Shown here one piece after another: positions 51,243-60,717 of a stretch of 64,000 nt of DNA. Each line of letters starts with the position of its first letter. Position 1 is the stretch's first letter. The stretch lies in NCBI GenBank assembly GCA_900316795.1, contig ONEF01000010.1, positions 1 to 64,000 of the forward strand. Reading direction: 5' to 3'. The notes under the pieces were generated by a model. The model had not been told where the DNA came from. It saw only the letters and a list, made by a program, of their open reading frames with translations, and ran no database searches. Both the position numbers and the translations under genes were made by a program. Source of the stretch: an uncultured Bacteroidales bacterium. GTDB taxonomy: Bacteria > Bacteroidota > Bacteroidia > Bacteroidales > UBA932.

Positions 51243-54032
51243 TTAGAGATATAGCAGCCAGCGTGGATCTTGGGAAAGAAGGTCAGGAGTGCCGGTAAAG
51301 TCAACCTCACCGCCCTTGTCGCCACTGTCAGGGCCAAGGTCTATGATCCAGTCAGCGGCCTTGATGACATCTGTGTTATGCTCAACCACAATTATGGTAT
51401 TGCCTGCATCAACCAAAGCGTTGAAGGCATCAAGAAGTTTCTTCACGTCGTGGAAATGCAGGCCGGTGGTAGGCTCGTCAAAGATGAAGAGCTTGCCCTG
51501 ACCCTTACCCTGAATGTCCCTGGAAAGGAATTGGGCAAGCATAACCCTTTGACTTTCACCACCACTTAAGGTGCTGCAGCTTTGACCAAGCTTGACATAT
51601 CCAAGCCCGACCCTCTGAAGCACGTTGAGGCCTTCCACTACTCGTTTTGCGGCAGTTTCCTTCTGGGCGGAGAAGAAGTCAACGGCAGAATCCACGCTCA
51701 TGTCAAGAACCTGGTCTATGTTCTTGCCGTGGTACCTGACTTCCAGGATATCCTGCTTGAAACGGTGACCGTGGCACTCTTCGCATACCATCTTCACGTC
51801 TGCCATAAACTGCATCGGCACTGTGATGTAGCCCTCTCCAAGGCATACCGGACATCTTCCTCCATCTATGTTGAAGGAGAAAAATGAGTTGGTGTAGCCG
51901 TTCATCTTGGCATAAGGCTGGTCGGAGAAGAGTTTTCTGATGTCGTCGTATATCTTCAAGTATGTGACGGGATTGGAACGAGCACTTTTTCCCATGGGAT
52001 TCTGGTCAACATACTCAACTCCTGAAAGCTTGGACAGATCTCCGGAGAGTTTGCGGAAAGCTCCGGGAGGCTGAGGACTGCTTATCTGGAAATGACGGCA
52101 TAGGGCCGGATAGAGGGTATCTCCTACAAGAGAAGACTTGCCGGAACCGGAAACGCCTGATACAACCGTGAATGCATTAAGAGGGAAATCTACCGTGATG
52201 TCCTTGAGGTTATGTTCCATAGCACCTTCAAGGGTTATTTTCCTGGTCCAGGTTCTTGGAGCCCTTCCGGTGTCCACCTTGCGCCTGCCATAGATATAAT
52301 CAAGTGTAAGGGAACCACGGAAGGCTTTAGCCTTGGCGTCATCGGGCTTGCCCTCAAAGACGATCTTTCCTCCGAATTCTCCGGCAAGAGGTCCTATATC
52401 TATCAGATAATCCGCTGCTTGTATTATATCTCTGTCGTGTTCCACCACAACAATGGTATTGCCCAGATCGCGGAGTTTCTTCATCACCCCTATCAGTCTC
52501 CGGGTATCTCGCGGATGAAGCCCTATGCTCGGCTCGTCAAGAATGTACAAGGAGCCTACAAGGCTGCTGCCAAGAGAACTCACAAGGTTGATTCTCTGGC
52601 TCTCTCCACCGCTCAACGTGTTGGAACGGCGGCTCAGGGTAAGATAGCCAAGCCCCACATCCACAATATACTGGAGTCTCTGCGTAATTTCTTTAAGTGA
52701 GCGCTCGGCGATTTCTTTATGGTAAGGAGAAAGCTTAAGTTTCTGGAAGAATCTCAAAAGAGAAGCTGCATCCATATCCAGCAGTTCACCGATGCTCTTG
52801 CCACCTACCTTAACATAAGAAACCTCTTTTTTCAGCCTTGTTCCACCACATGACCGGCATACTGTCCTGCCGCTGTAACGGCTGAGCATATAACGGAACT
52901 GTATCTTGTACTTCTTGGTCTCAACCCAGGCGAAGAAATCGTTTATGCCGGTGAAATACTGGTTCCCATTCCAGAGAAGATCCTTCTCTTTCTGGGTGAG
53001 CTGGGCATAAGGACGGTGAACGGGGAAATCAAACTTGTAGGCGTTTTCTATCAGGCGTTCTTTGTACCAGCTCATCAGTTTTCCTCTCCAGGGAGCCACG
53101 GCATCCTCATATACGCTCAGAGACGCGTTGGGTATCACGAGTTTCTCGTCTATGCCCATCATGCTGCCGAAACCTCCGCAAACGGGACAAGCCCCCAGCG
53201 GGTTATTGAAGGAGAACATGGCTTCCGTTGGCTCCTCAAACACCATCCCGTCCGCCTCAAATATGTTGGAGAACAACCTGTAAGAGTCAACCTTCACGCC
53301 TTTTGAAGCAGAATATCCGACTGTGAGTCTGCCGTTTCCAAGGCTGAAAGCTGTCTCTATGGAACTGCGCACTTCCGAAAGGTCTTCTGAGGAATCGTGC
53401 ATAAGCCTGGAAACAACGATGAAAAGATTACCGCCGCTTTGGGATGTGTCTTCCTTTAGGAACTGGTCTATCTTCTTGAGGGCACCGCCGTCCAGAAGCC
53501 TTGTGAATCCTTGCTGCTTAAGGTCTATCAGCCTTTCAACAAGATGCGTCTGATCTTCTTTCACCTTTACCAGAACATAGACAGCAGTTCCGTTCTCAAG
53601 AGACTGGATGAAATCCAGCACATCCTCCACGGTCTCTTTCTTGACTTCGCAACCACTTATCGGTGAGTATGTTATACCTATCTTGGAAAAAAGTATCCTC
53701 AGATAGTCATAAATCTCCGTATTAGTTCCTACAGTGGAGCGCGGGTTGCGGGTATTGGTATGCTGCTGGACGGCAATTGCCGGAGGAATGCCTTCAATCT
53801 TGTCCACATCCGGCTTTGACATCCTGCCCAGAAACTGGCGCGCAAAGGAAGAAAGACTCTCGGCAAACCTCCTCTGACCCTCTGCATAAAGCGTGTCAAA
53901 TGCAAGGCTGCTCTTTCCGCTGCCACTCACTCCGGTTACAACGCACAACTTGCCTCTCGGAATCTTCAACGAGATGTTTTTCAGGTTGTTGACCCGGGCA
54001 CCAGTTATCGTGATATACTCCTGGGCTGCCAT
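51243..54032 (-). CDS. uvrA: UvrABC system protein A
   Basis: UvrA is the damage-sensing ATPase of nucleotide excision repair. The 929-residue protein has two ABC modules. The first P-loop is TGVSGSGKSSLAFDTLY, the second VSGVSGSGKSSLVGDTLY. Signatures NTLSGGESQRI and STLSGGESQRV are present, and zinc-binding cysteines appear in CPVCGGFG, CRSCGGTR, CPVCLGEGY and CEECHGHR. The ATG giving MAAQEYITI is the family start; the frame is open 17 codons further upstream. It follows prfA by 13 bases. Confidence 0.97.
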   Translation of the reverse strand: MAAQEYITITGARVNNLKNISLKIPRGKLCVVTGVSGSGKSSLAFDTLYAEGQRRFAESLSSFARQFLGRMSKPDVDKIEGIPPAIAVQQHTNTRNPRSTVGTNTEIYDYLRILFSKIGITYSPISGCEVKKETVEDVLDFIQSLENGTAVYVLVKVKEDQTHLVERLIDLKQQGFTRLLDGGALKKIDQFLKEDTSQSGGNLFIVVSRLMHDSSEDLSEVRSSIETAFSLGNGRLTVGYSASKGVKVDSYRLFSNIFEADGMVFEEPTEAMFSFNNPLGACPVCGGFGSMMGIDEKLVIPNASLSVYEDAVAPWRGKLMSWYKERLIENAYKFDFPVHRPYAQLTQKEKDLLWNGNQYFTGINDFFAWVETKKYKIQFRYMLSRYSGRTVCRSCGGTRLKKEVSYVKVGGKSIGELLDMDAASLLRFFQKLKLSPYHKEIAERSLKEITQRLQYIVDVGLGYLTLSRRSNTLSGGESQRINLVSSLGSSLVGSLYILDEPSIGLHPRDTRRLIGVMKKLRDLGNTIVVVEHDRDIIQAADYLIDIGPLAGEFGGKIVFEGKPDDAKAKAFRGSLTLDYIYGRRKVDTGRAPRTWTRKITLEGAMEHNLKDITVDFPLNAFTVVSGVSGSGKSSLVGDTLYPALCRHFQISSPQPPGAFRKLSGDLSKLSGVEYVDQNPMGKSARSNPVTYLKIYDDIRKLFSDQPYAKMNGYTNSFFSFNIDGGRCPVCLGEGYITVPMQFMADVKMVCEECHGHRFKQDILEVRYHGKNIDQVLDMSVDSAVDFFSAQKETAAKRVVEGLNVLQRVGLGYVKLGQSCSTLSGGESQRVMLAQFLSRDIQGKGQGKLFIFDEPTTGLHFHDVKKLLDAFNALVDAGNTIIVVEHNTDVIKAADWIIDLGPDSGDKGGEVDFTGTPDLLSQDPRWLLYL

Positions 54033-54045
54033 TGTTATATTGGGA

Positions 54046-55134
54046 TTATTCAGCCTCCTTGAGCCTCTCCGCGTTTTCTGCAATCTGAAGCTGGTCTATC
54101 ACTTCCTGGATTTCCCCGTCCATAAAGACCGGAAGGTTGTGGGTGGACCAGTTGATGCGGTGGTCTGTCACACGGCTCTGAGGATAGTTGTATGTGCGGA
54201 TCTTGGCACTTCTGTCTCCTGTGGAAACCATTGTCTTCCTCTTGGATGAGAGATTGTCCAAATATTTCTGGTATTCCATGTTATAGAGTCTGGTACGAAG
54301 CTCGTTCATAGCCTTTTCCAGATTCTTAAGCTGGTTTCTCTCATCCTGGCACTGCACCACGATTCCGGTAGGAATGTGAGTCAGGCGGATAGCGGAATAA
54401 GTGGTGTTCACACCCTGCCCGCCGGGACCGGAGGCGCAGAAGATGTCTTTGCGTATGTCTTTTTCGTTGATTTCAACATCAAATTCTCCTGCTTCAGGAA
54501 GAACGACAACTGAAGCAGCTGAAGTATGGAGCCTTCCCTGGGTTTCTGTCTGAGGCACTCTCTGCACGCGGTGGACGCCGCTCTCATACTTGAGCAGGCC
54601 ATAGACACCGTCACCTGAAACCGTATAGATGATTTCCTTGTAGCCGCCGGCTGTTCCAGGAGTCTGGGAGGTAACTTCAAGTTTCCATCCCTTTTTCTCT
54701 ATGTACTTGGAATACATACGGAAAAGGTCACCGGCAAATATGGCCGCCTCATCTCCGCCGGTTCCGCCGCGGATTTCCATAATGGCATTCTTGCTGTCTT
54801 CAGGATCAGCCGGAATCAGAAGCAGCTTTATCTCCTCCTCCATCTTTGGCAGAGCCTCTTCCAGAGAAGACATCTCCTCACGGGCCATCTCCCTGAGCTC
54901 ATCATCCTTCTCGTTTACCATCAAGTCTTTGGCCGCGTCATAATCCTCTATCATCTTGCGGTATTTGGCTCCGGCTTTTACAATCGGCTCAATTTCCTTG
55001 TAGTCTTTGTTCAGCTGAACATATTTCTTCATGTCAGCCATGGACTCAGGATCAGAGAGCTGAGCCTGGATCTGGTCCAGTTTAACTCTTAGACCTTCTA
55101 TCTTCTCCAGTAAAGTATTGCTGTTGTCACTCAT
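54046..55134 (-). CDS. prfA: Peptide chain release factor 1
   Basis: RF1 ends translation at UAA and UAG. The 362 residues carry the hydrolysis motif GPGGQGVNTT and the codon-recognition loop RVQRVPQTETQGR, where the tripeptide is PQT rather than PAT. The start MSDNSNTLL is chosen 12 codons inside a longer open frame. The gene lies between the GNAT-like gene and uvrA on one strand, with gaps of 11 and 13 bases. Confidence 0.96.
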   Translation of the reverse strand: MSDNSNTLLEKIEGLRVKLDQIQAQLSDPESMADMKKYVQLNKDYKEIEPIVKAGAKYRKMIEDYDAAKDLMVNEKDDELREMAREEMSSLEEALPKMEEEIKLLLIPADPEDSKNAIMEIRGGTGGDEAAIFAGDLFRMYSKYIEKKGWKLEVTSQTPGTAGGYKEIIYTVSGDGVYGLLKYESGVHRVQRVPQTETQGRLHTSAASVVVLPEAGEFDVEINEKDIRKDIFCASGPGGQGVNTTYSAIRLTHIPTGIVVQCQDERNQLKNLEKAMNELRTRLYNMEYQKYLDNLSSKRKTMVSTGDRSAKIRTYNYPQSRVTDHRINWSTHNLPVFMDGEIQEVIDQLQIAENAERLKEAE

Positions 55135-55145
55135 AATTTTCTTGT

Positions 55146-56279
55146 TTATCGGATTTTGCGGATCCAGCACCGTCTTCTCATATAAAACTCCTTCTTATAG
55201 CTGTCCCACACCTTAATCGCAGCTATATTGTTGTCTATCTGCGGATTGGTTATGGCGCTCTTAAGGTTCATCCTCAGGTATGTATTCTCCATCTTGGTAT
55301 GGAAAATTGCAGAAAGCCCCTTGGAGTGCCACTGGGGAGCAGAACCCAAAAGCATAAGGTCCACCTTCTTGTACTTGATGAAAGCAATCAGTATGAACAG
55401 CCATCCTATAGGGAAAAGTTTGCCCCTCGCCCTCTTGAAAGCCCTGGAGAGAGACGGCACGCTTACCCCGAAGGCGGCAAGGTTTTCGTCCTTGTCCAGC
55501 ACCATACAGGTCAAACCTTCCTTGAGGTATGAGAAATAGTGGTTCCCCATCTCTTTCTGCTCATCCTCAGTCAGAGGTATGAAGTTGTGGACGGCCTTGA
55601 ACGCCTCGTTATATATGGCGAAAAACTGTTTAAGGAGCTTCTCCTTCAGTTCCTTGTTTCTTTTTATCTTCCCGATTTTGAGAACCTTGAGACCGTATCT
55701 CTCAACAAGGAGCTTGGATATTCTCCCGAGTTTTTCAGGCAAACCCTGCCGAGGATCCATCTCGTACTGTATCCAGTCACACTCCTTCTCAAAGCCCATC
55801 CTCTGCATATAGTCCACATAGTAAGGATAATTGTAAAGGCAGTTTACCTGAGGCTCCTTGTCAAAGCCTTCAACCAGCATGCCCTGTCTCCCTAAAGTAT
55901 TGTAAGCCAACGGGCCGTGGATTTCAGTCATCCCCTCGGCCTTGCCCCATTTCTCAACAGCGTCTATAAGAGCCTCGGCGATTGCCGGATCCTCTTTGAA
56001 ATCGAACCAGCCGAACCTTACACGGCTAAGTGAGTAATACTCGTTGTAGCGTGGATTTATGATTCCCTGGACCCTTCCTACCACCTTCCCGTCACTGTCG
56101 TATGCCAGAAACAGTTTTCTCTTGCAATATTTCAGTGCAGGATCGTCCTTCAGAGAGTGCCTCTGGTCAATATCCAAGGTAGGGACATAGACCTTGCACT
56201 TCCTGTAAAGGCGGTTCTGGAACTTGTAGAACTGCCTGAACTGCTTTCCCGTAGTTACTTCTTTTACTGTGATTGGCAT
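55146..56279 (-). CDS. GNAT-like acyltransferase-fold protein of unknown substrate
   Basis: The 377-residue protein is conserved in Bacteroidetes and is usually described as an N-acetyltransferase-like (GNAT) protein. Seen are an N-terminal GNAT-like half with LFLAYDSDGKVVGRVQGIINP, a central EIHGPLAYNTLGRQGMLVEGF segment and a second half ending in VWDSYKKEFYMRRRCW. Two GNAT-like folds in one chain are likely. No substrate can be assigned. The ATG giving MPITVKEV follows about 20 bases after a predicted transcription start; 30 codons upstream are also open. Confidence 0.65.
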   Translation of the reverse strand: MPITVKEVTTGKQFRQFYKFQNRLYRKCKVYVPTLDIDQRHSLKDDPALKYCKRKLFLAYDSDGKVVGRVQGIINPRYNEYYSLSRVRFGWFDFKEDPAIAEALIDAVEKWGKAEGMTEIHGPLAYNTLGRQGMLVEGFDKEPQVNCLYNYPYYVDYMQRMGFEKECDWIQYEMDPRQGLPEKLGRISKLLVERYGLKVLKIGKIKRNKELKEKLLKQFFAIYNEAFKAVHNFIPLTEDEQKEMGNHYFSYLKEGLTCMVLDKDENLAAFGVSVPSLSRAFKRARGKLFPIGWLFILIAFIKYKKVDLMLLGSAPQWHSKGLSAIFHTKMENTYLRMNLKSAITNPQIDNNIAAIKVWDSYKKEFYMRRRCWIRKIR

Positions 56280-56305
56280 AGTACGCTTAAAATTTGCAAA
56301 GTCTG

Positions 56306-56313
56306 CAAATTTA
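56306..56313 (-). promoter_or_regulatory. -7 promoter element for the GNAT-prfA-uvrA unit
   Basis: The minus strand reads TAAATTTG followed by C (TAnnTTTG), about 27 bases before the ATG at 56279 and directly before the tcdA stop. Confidence 0.6.
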
Positions 56314-56317
56314 ACAC

Positions 56318-57061
56318 TTATACCCCAAGCTTCAAAATTGATTTTATCGCCGCCTGTGCACATACACATCCGAATACGGCCGGGAGATAGGATATCGTGC
56401 CGGTTCTGGACTTGTGGTTCCTCTCTTCAAAAGGAACAATGGCTTCCTTCATCGGAAGTTCCTCGGAAAAGACCACCGGGAAGCCTTTGCTGATACCTTC
56501 TTTCCTCAGCCTTTTGCGCAGCATATAGGCCAAAGGGCAGTTGAAAGATTTGCTCAGATCGGCTATCCTGACCTTGGTGGCATCCCACTTGGCTCCGGCA
56601 CCCATAGAACTGACCAGAGGAATCTTGTTGAAGAAGCAGAACTTGATAAGTGCAATCTTGGGAGCCATGGTATCAATGGCGTCTATCACAAAATCCACCC
56701 GGGGAGTACCGTCAGAGTTCAGGAAAGGCAAGACAGAGGAAATATTTTCAGGAGTGAGGAATTCATCCACCGTCTCAATCTCAATATCAGGATTGATATC
56801 GGACAGCCTGTCTTTGACAACAGAGACTTTCTTCTTCCCGATCGTGGAATCAAATGCGGCAATCTGGCGATTCTTGTTGGTGGGGGAATAACTGTCGGCA
56901 TCGGCGACAACCAGGCAGCCGACCCCGGCACGGGCTATCATCTCAGCAGCCATTGCTCCAACTCCACCGAGCCCGATGACGGCCACGCGGGCAGAAGACA
57001 AAAGCGCCACCCCTTCTTCTCCACACTGAAGCAAAGTCCTTTCTTTCCAGTTCTCCACCAT
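56318..57061 (-). CDS. tcdA: tRNA threonylcarbamoyladenosine dehydratase
   Basis: TcdA (CsdL) is an E1-like enzyme that cyclises t6A at position 37 of tRNAs using ATP. The 247 residues have the ThiF-type Rossmann motif VIGLGGVGAMAAEMIARAG, NKNRQIAA, DAIDTMAPK and the late SKSFNCPLAYMLRKRLRKEG block typical of TcdA. The C terminus has a short hydrophobic segment (CVCAQAAIKSIL) that may touch the membrane. It follows mazG by 20 bases. Confidence 0.9.
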   Translation of the reverse strand: MVENWKERTLLQCGEEGVALLSSARVAVIGLGGVGAMAAEMIARAGVGCLVVADADSYSPTNKNRQIAAFDSTIGKKKVSVVKDRLSDINPDIEIETVDEFLTPENISSVLPFLNSDGTPRVDFVIDAIDTMAPKIALIKFCFFNKIPLVSSMGAGAKWDATKVRIADLSKSFNCPLAYMLRKRLRKEGISKGFPVVFSEELPMKEAIVPFEERNHKSRTGTISYLPAVFGCVCAQAAIKSILKLGV

Positions 57062-57081
57062 AATCAGTCAAGAAAAGGGAA

Positions 57082-57879
57082 TCACAAGTTCCCTTTCTTT
57101 TCAAGTTCCTTCGCCTGGTTCCAATACTCGTCCATTTCAGCCAGAGTCATGTCTTTCAAAGACTTGCCCTGCTTGATAGTATGCTCTTCAAGATAACCGA
57201 AACGGCGGCGGAACTTGGCGCAGGTATCTTCCAGGGCAGTATCGGGGTTGATGTCGTATAGCCTGCCGGCATTTATCACGGAGAAAAGGAAATCGCCGAG
57301 TTCCTCCTCAGCCTCTTTGCCCCCTTTCTTGAGAGCTTCTTCAAGTTCCGACAGTTCCTCTCCAACTTTATCCCAGACATCTTCTTTCTTTTCCCAGTCA
57401 AAGCCTACGGCACGAGCCTTCTCCTGGATGCGGTATGCCTTTATCACACTCGGCAAAGACTCCGGAACGCCGCTGAGCACCGTCTTGTTGCCATCCTTCT
57501 CCCTGGTCTTGAGCTGCTCCCAATTGCCTACCACCTCATCAGCATCTTTGACCTTTACATTTCCGTAAATGTGCGGATGACGGTAAATCAGCTTGTCACA
57601 AAGCTTGTTGCATACATCGGCGATGTCAAACTCTCCTTTCTCCTTCCCTATCTTGGCATAGAACACCACATGAAGGAGCAAATCGCCCAACTCCTTGCAA
57701 ATGTTAGGCATATCGTTCTTCATTATGGCATCTGAAAGCTCGTATGTCTCCTCTATGGTCTGAGGACGCAAACTCTCGAGTGTCTGCTTGTGGTCCCAGG
57801 GACACTTCTCCCTCAGGGTGTCCATAACGTCAAGCAGCCTTTCAAAGGCTGCCAGCTCTCTTTCTCTTTTTGTCTCCAT
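57082..57879 (-). CDS. mazG: Nucleoside triphosphate pyrophosphohydrolase MazG
   Basis: MazG removes pyrophosphate from (d)NTPs, including damaged ones. The 265-residue protein has two MazG domains. The first has CPWDHKQTLESLRPQTIEET and ELGDLLLHVVF, the EEXXE...EXXD metal motif. The second has SELEEALKKG and EEELGDFLFSVI. This two-domain layout is that of the E. coli type. It is transcribed with tcdA. Confidence 0.93.
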   Translation of the reverse strand: METKRERELAAFERLLDVMDTLREKCPWDHKQTLESLRPQTIEETYELSDAIMKNDMPNICKELGDLLLHVVFYAKIGKEKGEFDIADVCNKLCDKLIYRHPHIYGNVKVKDADEVVGNWEQLKTREKDGNKTVLSGVPESLPSVIKAYRIQEKARAVGFDWEKKEDVWDKVGEELSELEEALKKGGKEAEEELGDFLFSVINAGRLYDINPDTALEDTCAKFRRRFGYLEEHTIKQGKSLKDMTLAEMDEYWNQAKELEKKGNL

Positions 57880-57909
57880 TTATGTGTGTTGATGCGGAAA
57901 ACCGCCTTG

Positions 57910-59001
57910 TCATTTTTTTGTCTTGGTAGGAGGGAACTTCTCATCTGAAGGGGTAGCCATCCACAGGTCAAACCTCAACATGGCATATTCCGGAACACCT
58001 TTGCCGGATTTCATGTTTCCGGTTGAGCCATATCCAAGACCTGACATGAAGAATGTGCTTGCATGGTCAGCATAAGTCATGCTCTTGAGGGCACGGACAA
58101 ATCCCAGGATAAGGGAGGAAGATCCTTCAGAACCTACTGAAACATTGTTGCTTGAGGAAGAGGAACCGTAAGTGGTCATCTTGTCATAAGATGATTCCAT
58201 GGTTACTTCCAAAGGTTCATAGTCTTTGCTGGCGTCATAAATCCTGTATTTGCGGGCAGTGTCTATGATATTGGTGTCAAACACGTAGCCGTCAAGAAGC
58301 CTTCCGACATACCATATTCCAACTTTGTCACCGGCAAGTACGGTATCAGCGGCAGGAATGCCTGAAGTATGGGTGAAATTGCGGAAGTAATAACCGTAGG
58401 CCGTAGAATCCACCTTGGGACTGAAGTACTTCTTTGAATAGCTTTCCAATGAATCCACCTGATATTTCTGGACATCATCTATCACAATACCTCCGTTTAT
58501 CTCGTAAATGATGTTTACAGAAGACTGCTGGCCGGAAGTAGAGTAACCGCTGTTTTTGTTTCCGGCAGATGTGAGCCAAGGTGGAATAATGGCAGTTACG
58601 CGCCCGCCACGGCCTATTTTGCCGAGAAGCTCCCTCATTCCTACGGTTGTGCTTGAGTTCAATATGAACAGGCTCGGACCATAGTAGATTCCCGGATCGT
58701 ATGTTCCAAGCATCCTGGCCTTCAAAGAGTCCGTAGTACTCTTGCATGTGCCTGCCAGATCATACGTGTTGTAATGTATGTAGATACCGTCATTGGTACC
58801 GGGTTTCTTGCCTGTACCTTCCTCAAGGTTCAATATTGTAAGACCTGAAGACAGTTTCTGGGCAGAAGGATGGTTAGACTGAATGTAGGCATCAAGAATT
58901 CTCTCCTGGATTTCCCTCTCAGACTGCTCTTTCTCCTTTGCACAGCCGGCCAATGCAAGAGACAGTGCAAGCACAAACGCGAATTTCAACTTTATATCCA
59001 T
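57910..59001 (-). CDS. Lipoprotein with two FKBP-type prolyl isomerase-like domains
   Basis: The 363-residue product has a lipobox (ALAGC, Cys20) and two FKBP-like regions: about 50-175 (GTNDGIYIHYNTYDL, VGMRELLGKIGRGG) and about 210-350 (AGDKVGIWYVGRLLDGYVFD, with FVRALKSM and FFMSGLGYGSTG). Between them lies a linker of about 35 residues. FKBP lipoproteins are thought to help folding of outer-membrane or secreted proteins in Bacteroidetes. A Ser-rich insert (SSSSSNN) sits in the second domain. It follows the single-domain FKBP gene by 20 bases. Confidence 0.75.
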   Translation of the reverse strand: MDIKLKFAFVLALSLALAGCAKEKEQSEREIQERILDAYIQSNHPSAQKLSSGLTILNLEEGTGKKPGTNDGIYIHYNTYDLAGTCKSTTDSLKARMLGTYDPGIYYGPSLFILNSSTTVGMRELLGKIGRGGRVTAIIPPWLTSAGNKNSGYSTSGQQSSVNIIYEINGGIVIDDVQKYQVDSLESYSKKYFSPKVDSTAYGYYFRNFTHTSGIPAADTVLAGDKVGIWYVGRLLDGYVFDTNIIDTARKYRIYDASKDYEPLEVTMESSYDKMTTYGSSSSSNNVSVGSEGSSSLILGFVRALKSMTYADHASTFFMSGLGYGSTGNMKSGKGVPEYAMLRFDLWMATPSDEKFPPTKTKK

Positions 59002-59021
59002 TATATGTCTTTTGTTTTCCT

Positions 59022-59537
59022 TTAAAAAATCTTGTCAACGGTAATCTCAAACAGCAACGGAGTCAGTTTCGGAAGGTTGGCCATGATCTGGTTGCCGTAA
59101 CCGTATCTGGCCGAAAAGATTATGTAACAGTGTTCCCCTTCCTGGACTCCTTCCAGGCCAAGCCTCAGCCCTTCCAGCAAAGCAGAGGAACCGTACTTGA
59201 TTTTGAACGGATTTCCGTCTGTTATGAAACCGGCAGCCTCGGCTACTTCAGAATCGTTGGTGGCAAACAAGCTGCCTTTCCCTCCGCTGAAGATATACCC
59301 GCTGTAATGGAAATACACTGAATCCCCTTTTTGAAGCACCCTCGCTGTGGAGGCGGCAGGTTCAATGATTACCCTCACCGCTCCGCCATTATAAATTACC
59401 TGATAGTCAGAACTTAAACCGCTAACATAGGAGTCTATCCTGGACTCCTGGTCCGCGTACGTGTTCTTACGGTCTTCCTTGTCGCAAGAAAGGGCAAGAA
59501 AAACTGCAAGAGACAATATCAAAACTTTTCTGACCAT
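59022..59537 (-). CDS. FKBP-type prolyl isomerase lipoprotein
   Basis: The 171-residue lipoprotein (lipobox ALSC, Cys18) has one FKBP domain: KGDSVYFHYSGYIFSGGKGS, SALLEGLRLGLEGVQEGEH and IIFSARYGYGNQIM, with an end strand LLFEITVDKI. The last motif fits the FKBP active-site loop. Its position as first gene of a pair with the two-domain FKBP protein suggests they work on the same exported clients. Confidence 0.82.
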   Translation of the reverse strand: MVRKVLILSLAVFLALSCDKEDRKNTYADQESRIDSYVSGLSSDYQVIYNGGAVRVIIEPAASTARVLQKGDSVYFHYSGYIFSGGKGSLFATNDSEVAEAAGFITDGNPFKIKYGSSALLEGLRLGLEGVQEGEHCYIIFSARYGYGNQIMANLPKLTPLLFEITVDKIF

Positions 59538-59574
59538 AACTCCAATTTATCTTCAAAAGTTGTGCCGAGGCAGC

Positions 59575-60618
59575 TTAAACAGCACCGTTACCCTCCTTCT
59601 GAAGGAATTCCCGAAGGCATTTCCCAAAATAATCTTCAACCTGCTCTATCGGCATATACAAACGCCCGCCGGCAGCCCTCTCGTGACCGCCGCCATTGAA
59701 ATAACTCCTGCAAAGACGGTTTACGGAAACAGCACCTTTGCTCCGCAAAGATACTTTAATAAATCCATCTCCCTGCGTAAAAAGTGCAGAAATTTCAACT
59801 TCCTTGATTTTCAGAGGCAGGTTTACAAAACCCTCTGAATCTCCATCGCGATAATCAAACCTTTCTTTGGTAGAGGCATCCAACACCATTGTCGCCGCCT
59901 TCAAATCGTTGAACATCCTCATCCTGTTGAGCAGCATCTCCCCCATCAGCCTCATTCTCTGCTGTGAAAAGCTGTTCATAATCTCCATCTGAATCTTGTC
60001 CCTGTCCACACCTGCTTCAGCGATTTGAGACGCCATAAGGAAGGTTGACGGGAATACTGAATTGCAGAAGTTGTTGGTATCTGTCATCATTCCAGTATAG
60101 AATGATGTCTTGGTATCAAACGGAACGGAAAGACCGTGTCTGGAGGAAACTTCACTGACCAGCCACCAGGCCAGCTCAGATGCAGAAGAAACCTCTGTCT
60201 CGGATATAGTCAGATCCGGGAACGCCTCCGGAGACGGATGATGGTCCACAAGTATCTTCACGGCATTGGACTCAGACAGCAACCCCGCCATATCCTCAGT
60301 GCGTGCCAGATTGTTGAAATCCATACATATTATGGTGTCCGCCTCAGCGATCAAGGTCTTGGACCTGCTCCTGTCCTTCGGAAAGACCAAAACATCATCT
60401 GCCCCGGGGAGGAAATGAAGATAATCAGGAAAAATGCTTGGAACGATCATGGATACGCTTTCCACGCTGCCGGGGAAAGACGACTCTATCCAGGAACGCA
60501 TGCCGGTCAGACACCCGATACAGTCTCCGTCCGGGTTAAAATGACCTGCAATCACTGTTTTCTTTGACTCGGAGAGCATCCTGAAGAAACTCTCGGCCTT
60601 CTGGGAATCTACTATCAT
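59575..60618 (-). CDS. DHH-family phosphoesterase (NrnA-like)
   Basis: The 347-residue enzyme resembles NrnA, which degrades nanoRNA and 3'-phosphoadenosine-5'-phosphate. The DHH motifs are HFNPDGDCIGCL, CMDFNNL and LVDHHPSPEAF. The DHHA1 domain ends in FNGGGHERAAGG. In this Bacteroidetes form the first motif has Cys-Ile-Gly-Cys after Asp, where Gly-Ser is common. It is read alone from its own promoter. Confidence 0.85.
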   Translation of the reverse strand: MIVDSQKAESFFRMLSESKKTVIAGHFNPDGDCIGCLTGMRSWIESSFPGSVESVSMIVPSIFPDYLHFLPGADDVLVFPKDRSRSKTLIAEADTIICMDFNNLARTEDMAGLLSESNAVKILVDHHPSPEAFPDLTISETEVSSASELAWWLVSEVSSRHGLSVPFDTKTSFYTGMMTDTNNFCNSVFPSTFLMASQIAEAGVDRDKIQMEIMNSFSQQRMRLMGEMLLNRMRMFNDLKAATMVLDASTKERFDYRDGDSEGFVNLPLKIKEVEISALFTQGDGFIKVSLRSKGAVSVNRLCRSYFNGGGHERAAGGRLYMPIEQVEDYFGKCLREFLQKEGNGAV

Positions 60619-60633
60619 AACTCAAACTTGAGG

Positions 60634-60641
60634 CAAAATTA
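60634..60641 (-). promoter_or_regulatory. -7 promoter element for the DHH phosphoesterase gene
   Basis: The minus strand reads TAATTTTG followed by C (TAnnTTTG), about 16 bases before the start. Confidence 0.5.
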
Positions 60642-60672
60642 AAAATATATTGCTTGATGAGAAGATTTTTTT

Positions 60673-60680
60673 TATTTTTG
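60673..60680 (+). promoter_or_regulatory. -7 promoter element for the membrane-anchored unknown protein
   Basis: TATTTTTG (TAnnTTTG) in a T-rich stretch, 37 bases before the ATG at 60718. Confidence 0.45.
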
Positions 60681-60717
60681 TCCTTGTTAAACAAACCGGA
60701 AATAAGAAACGCGTTAT

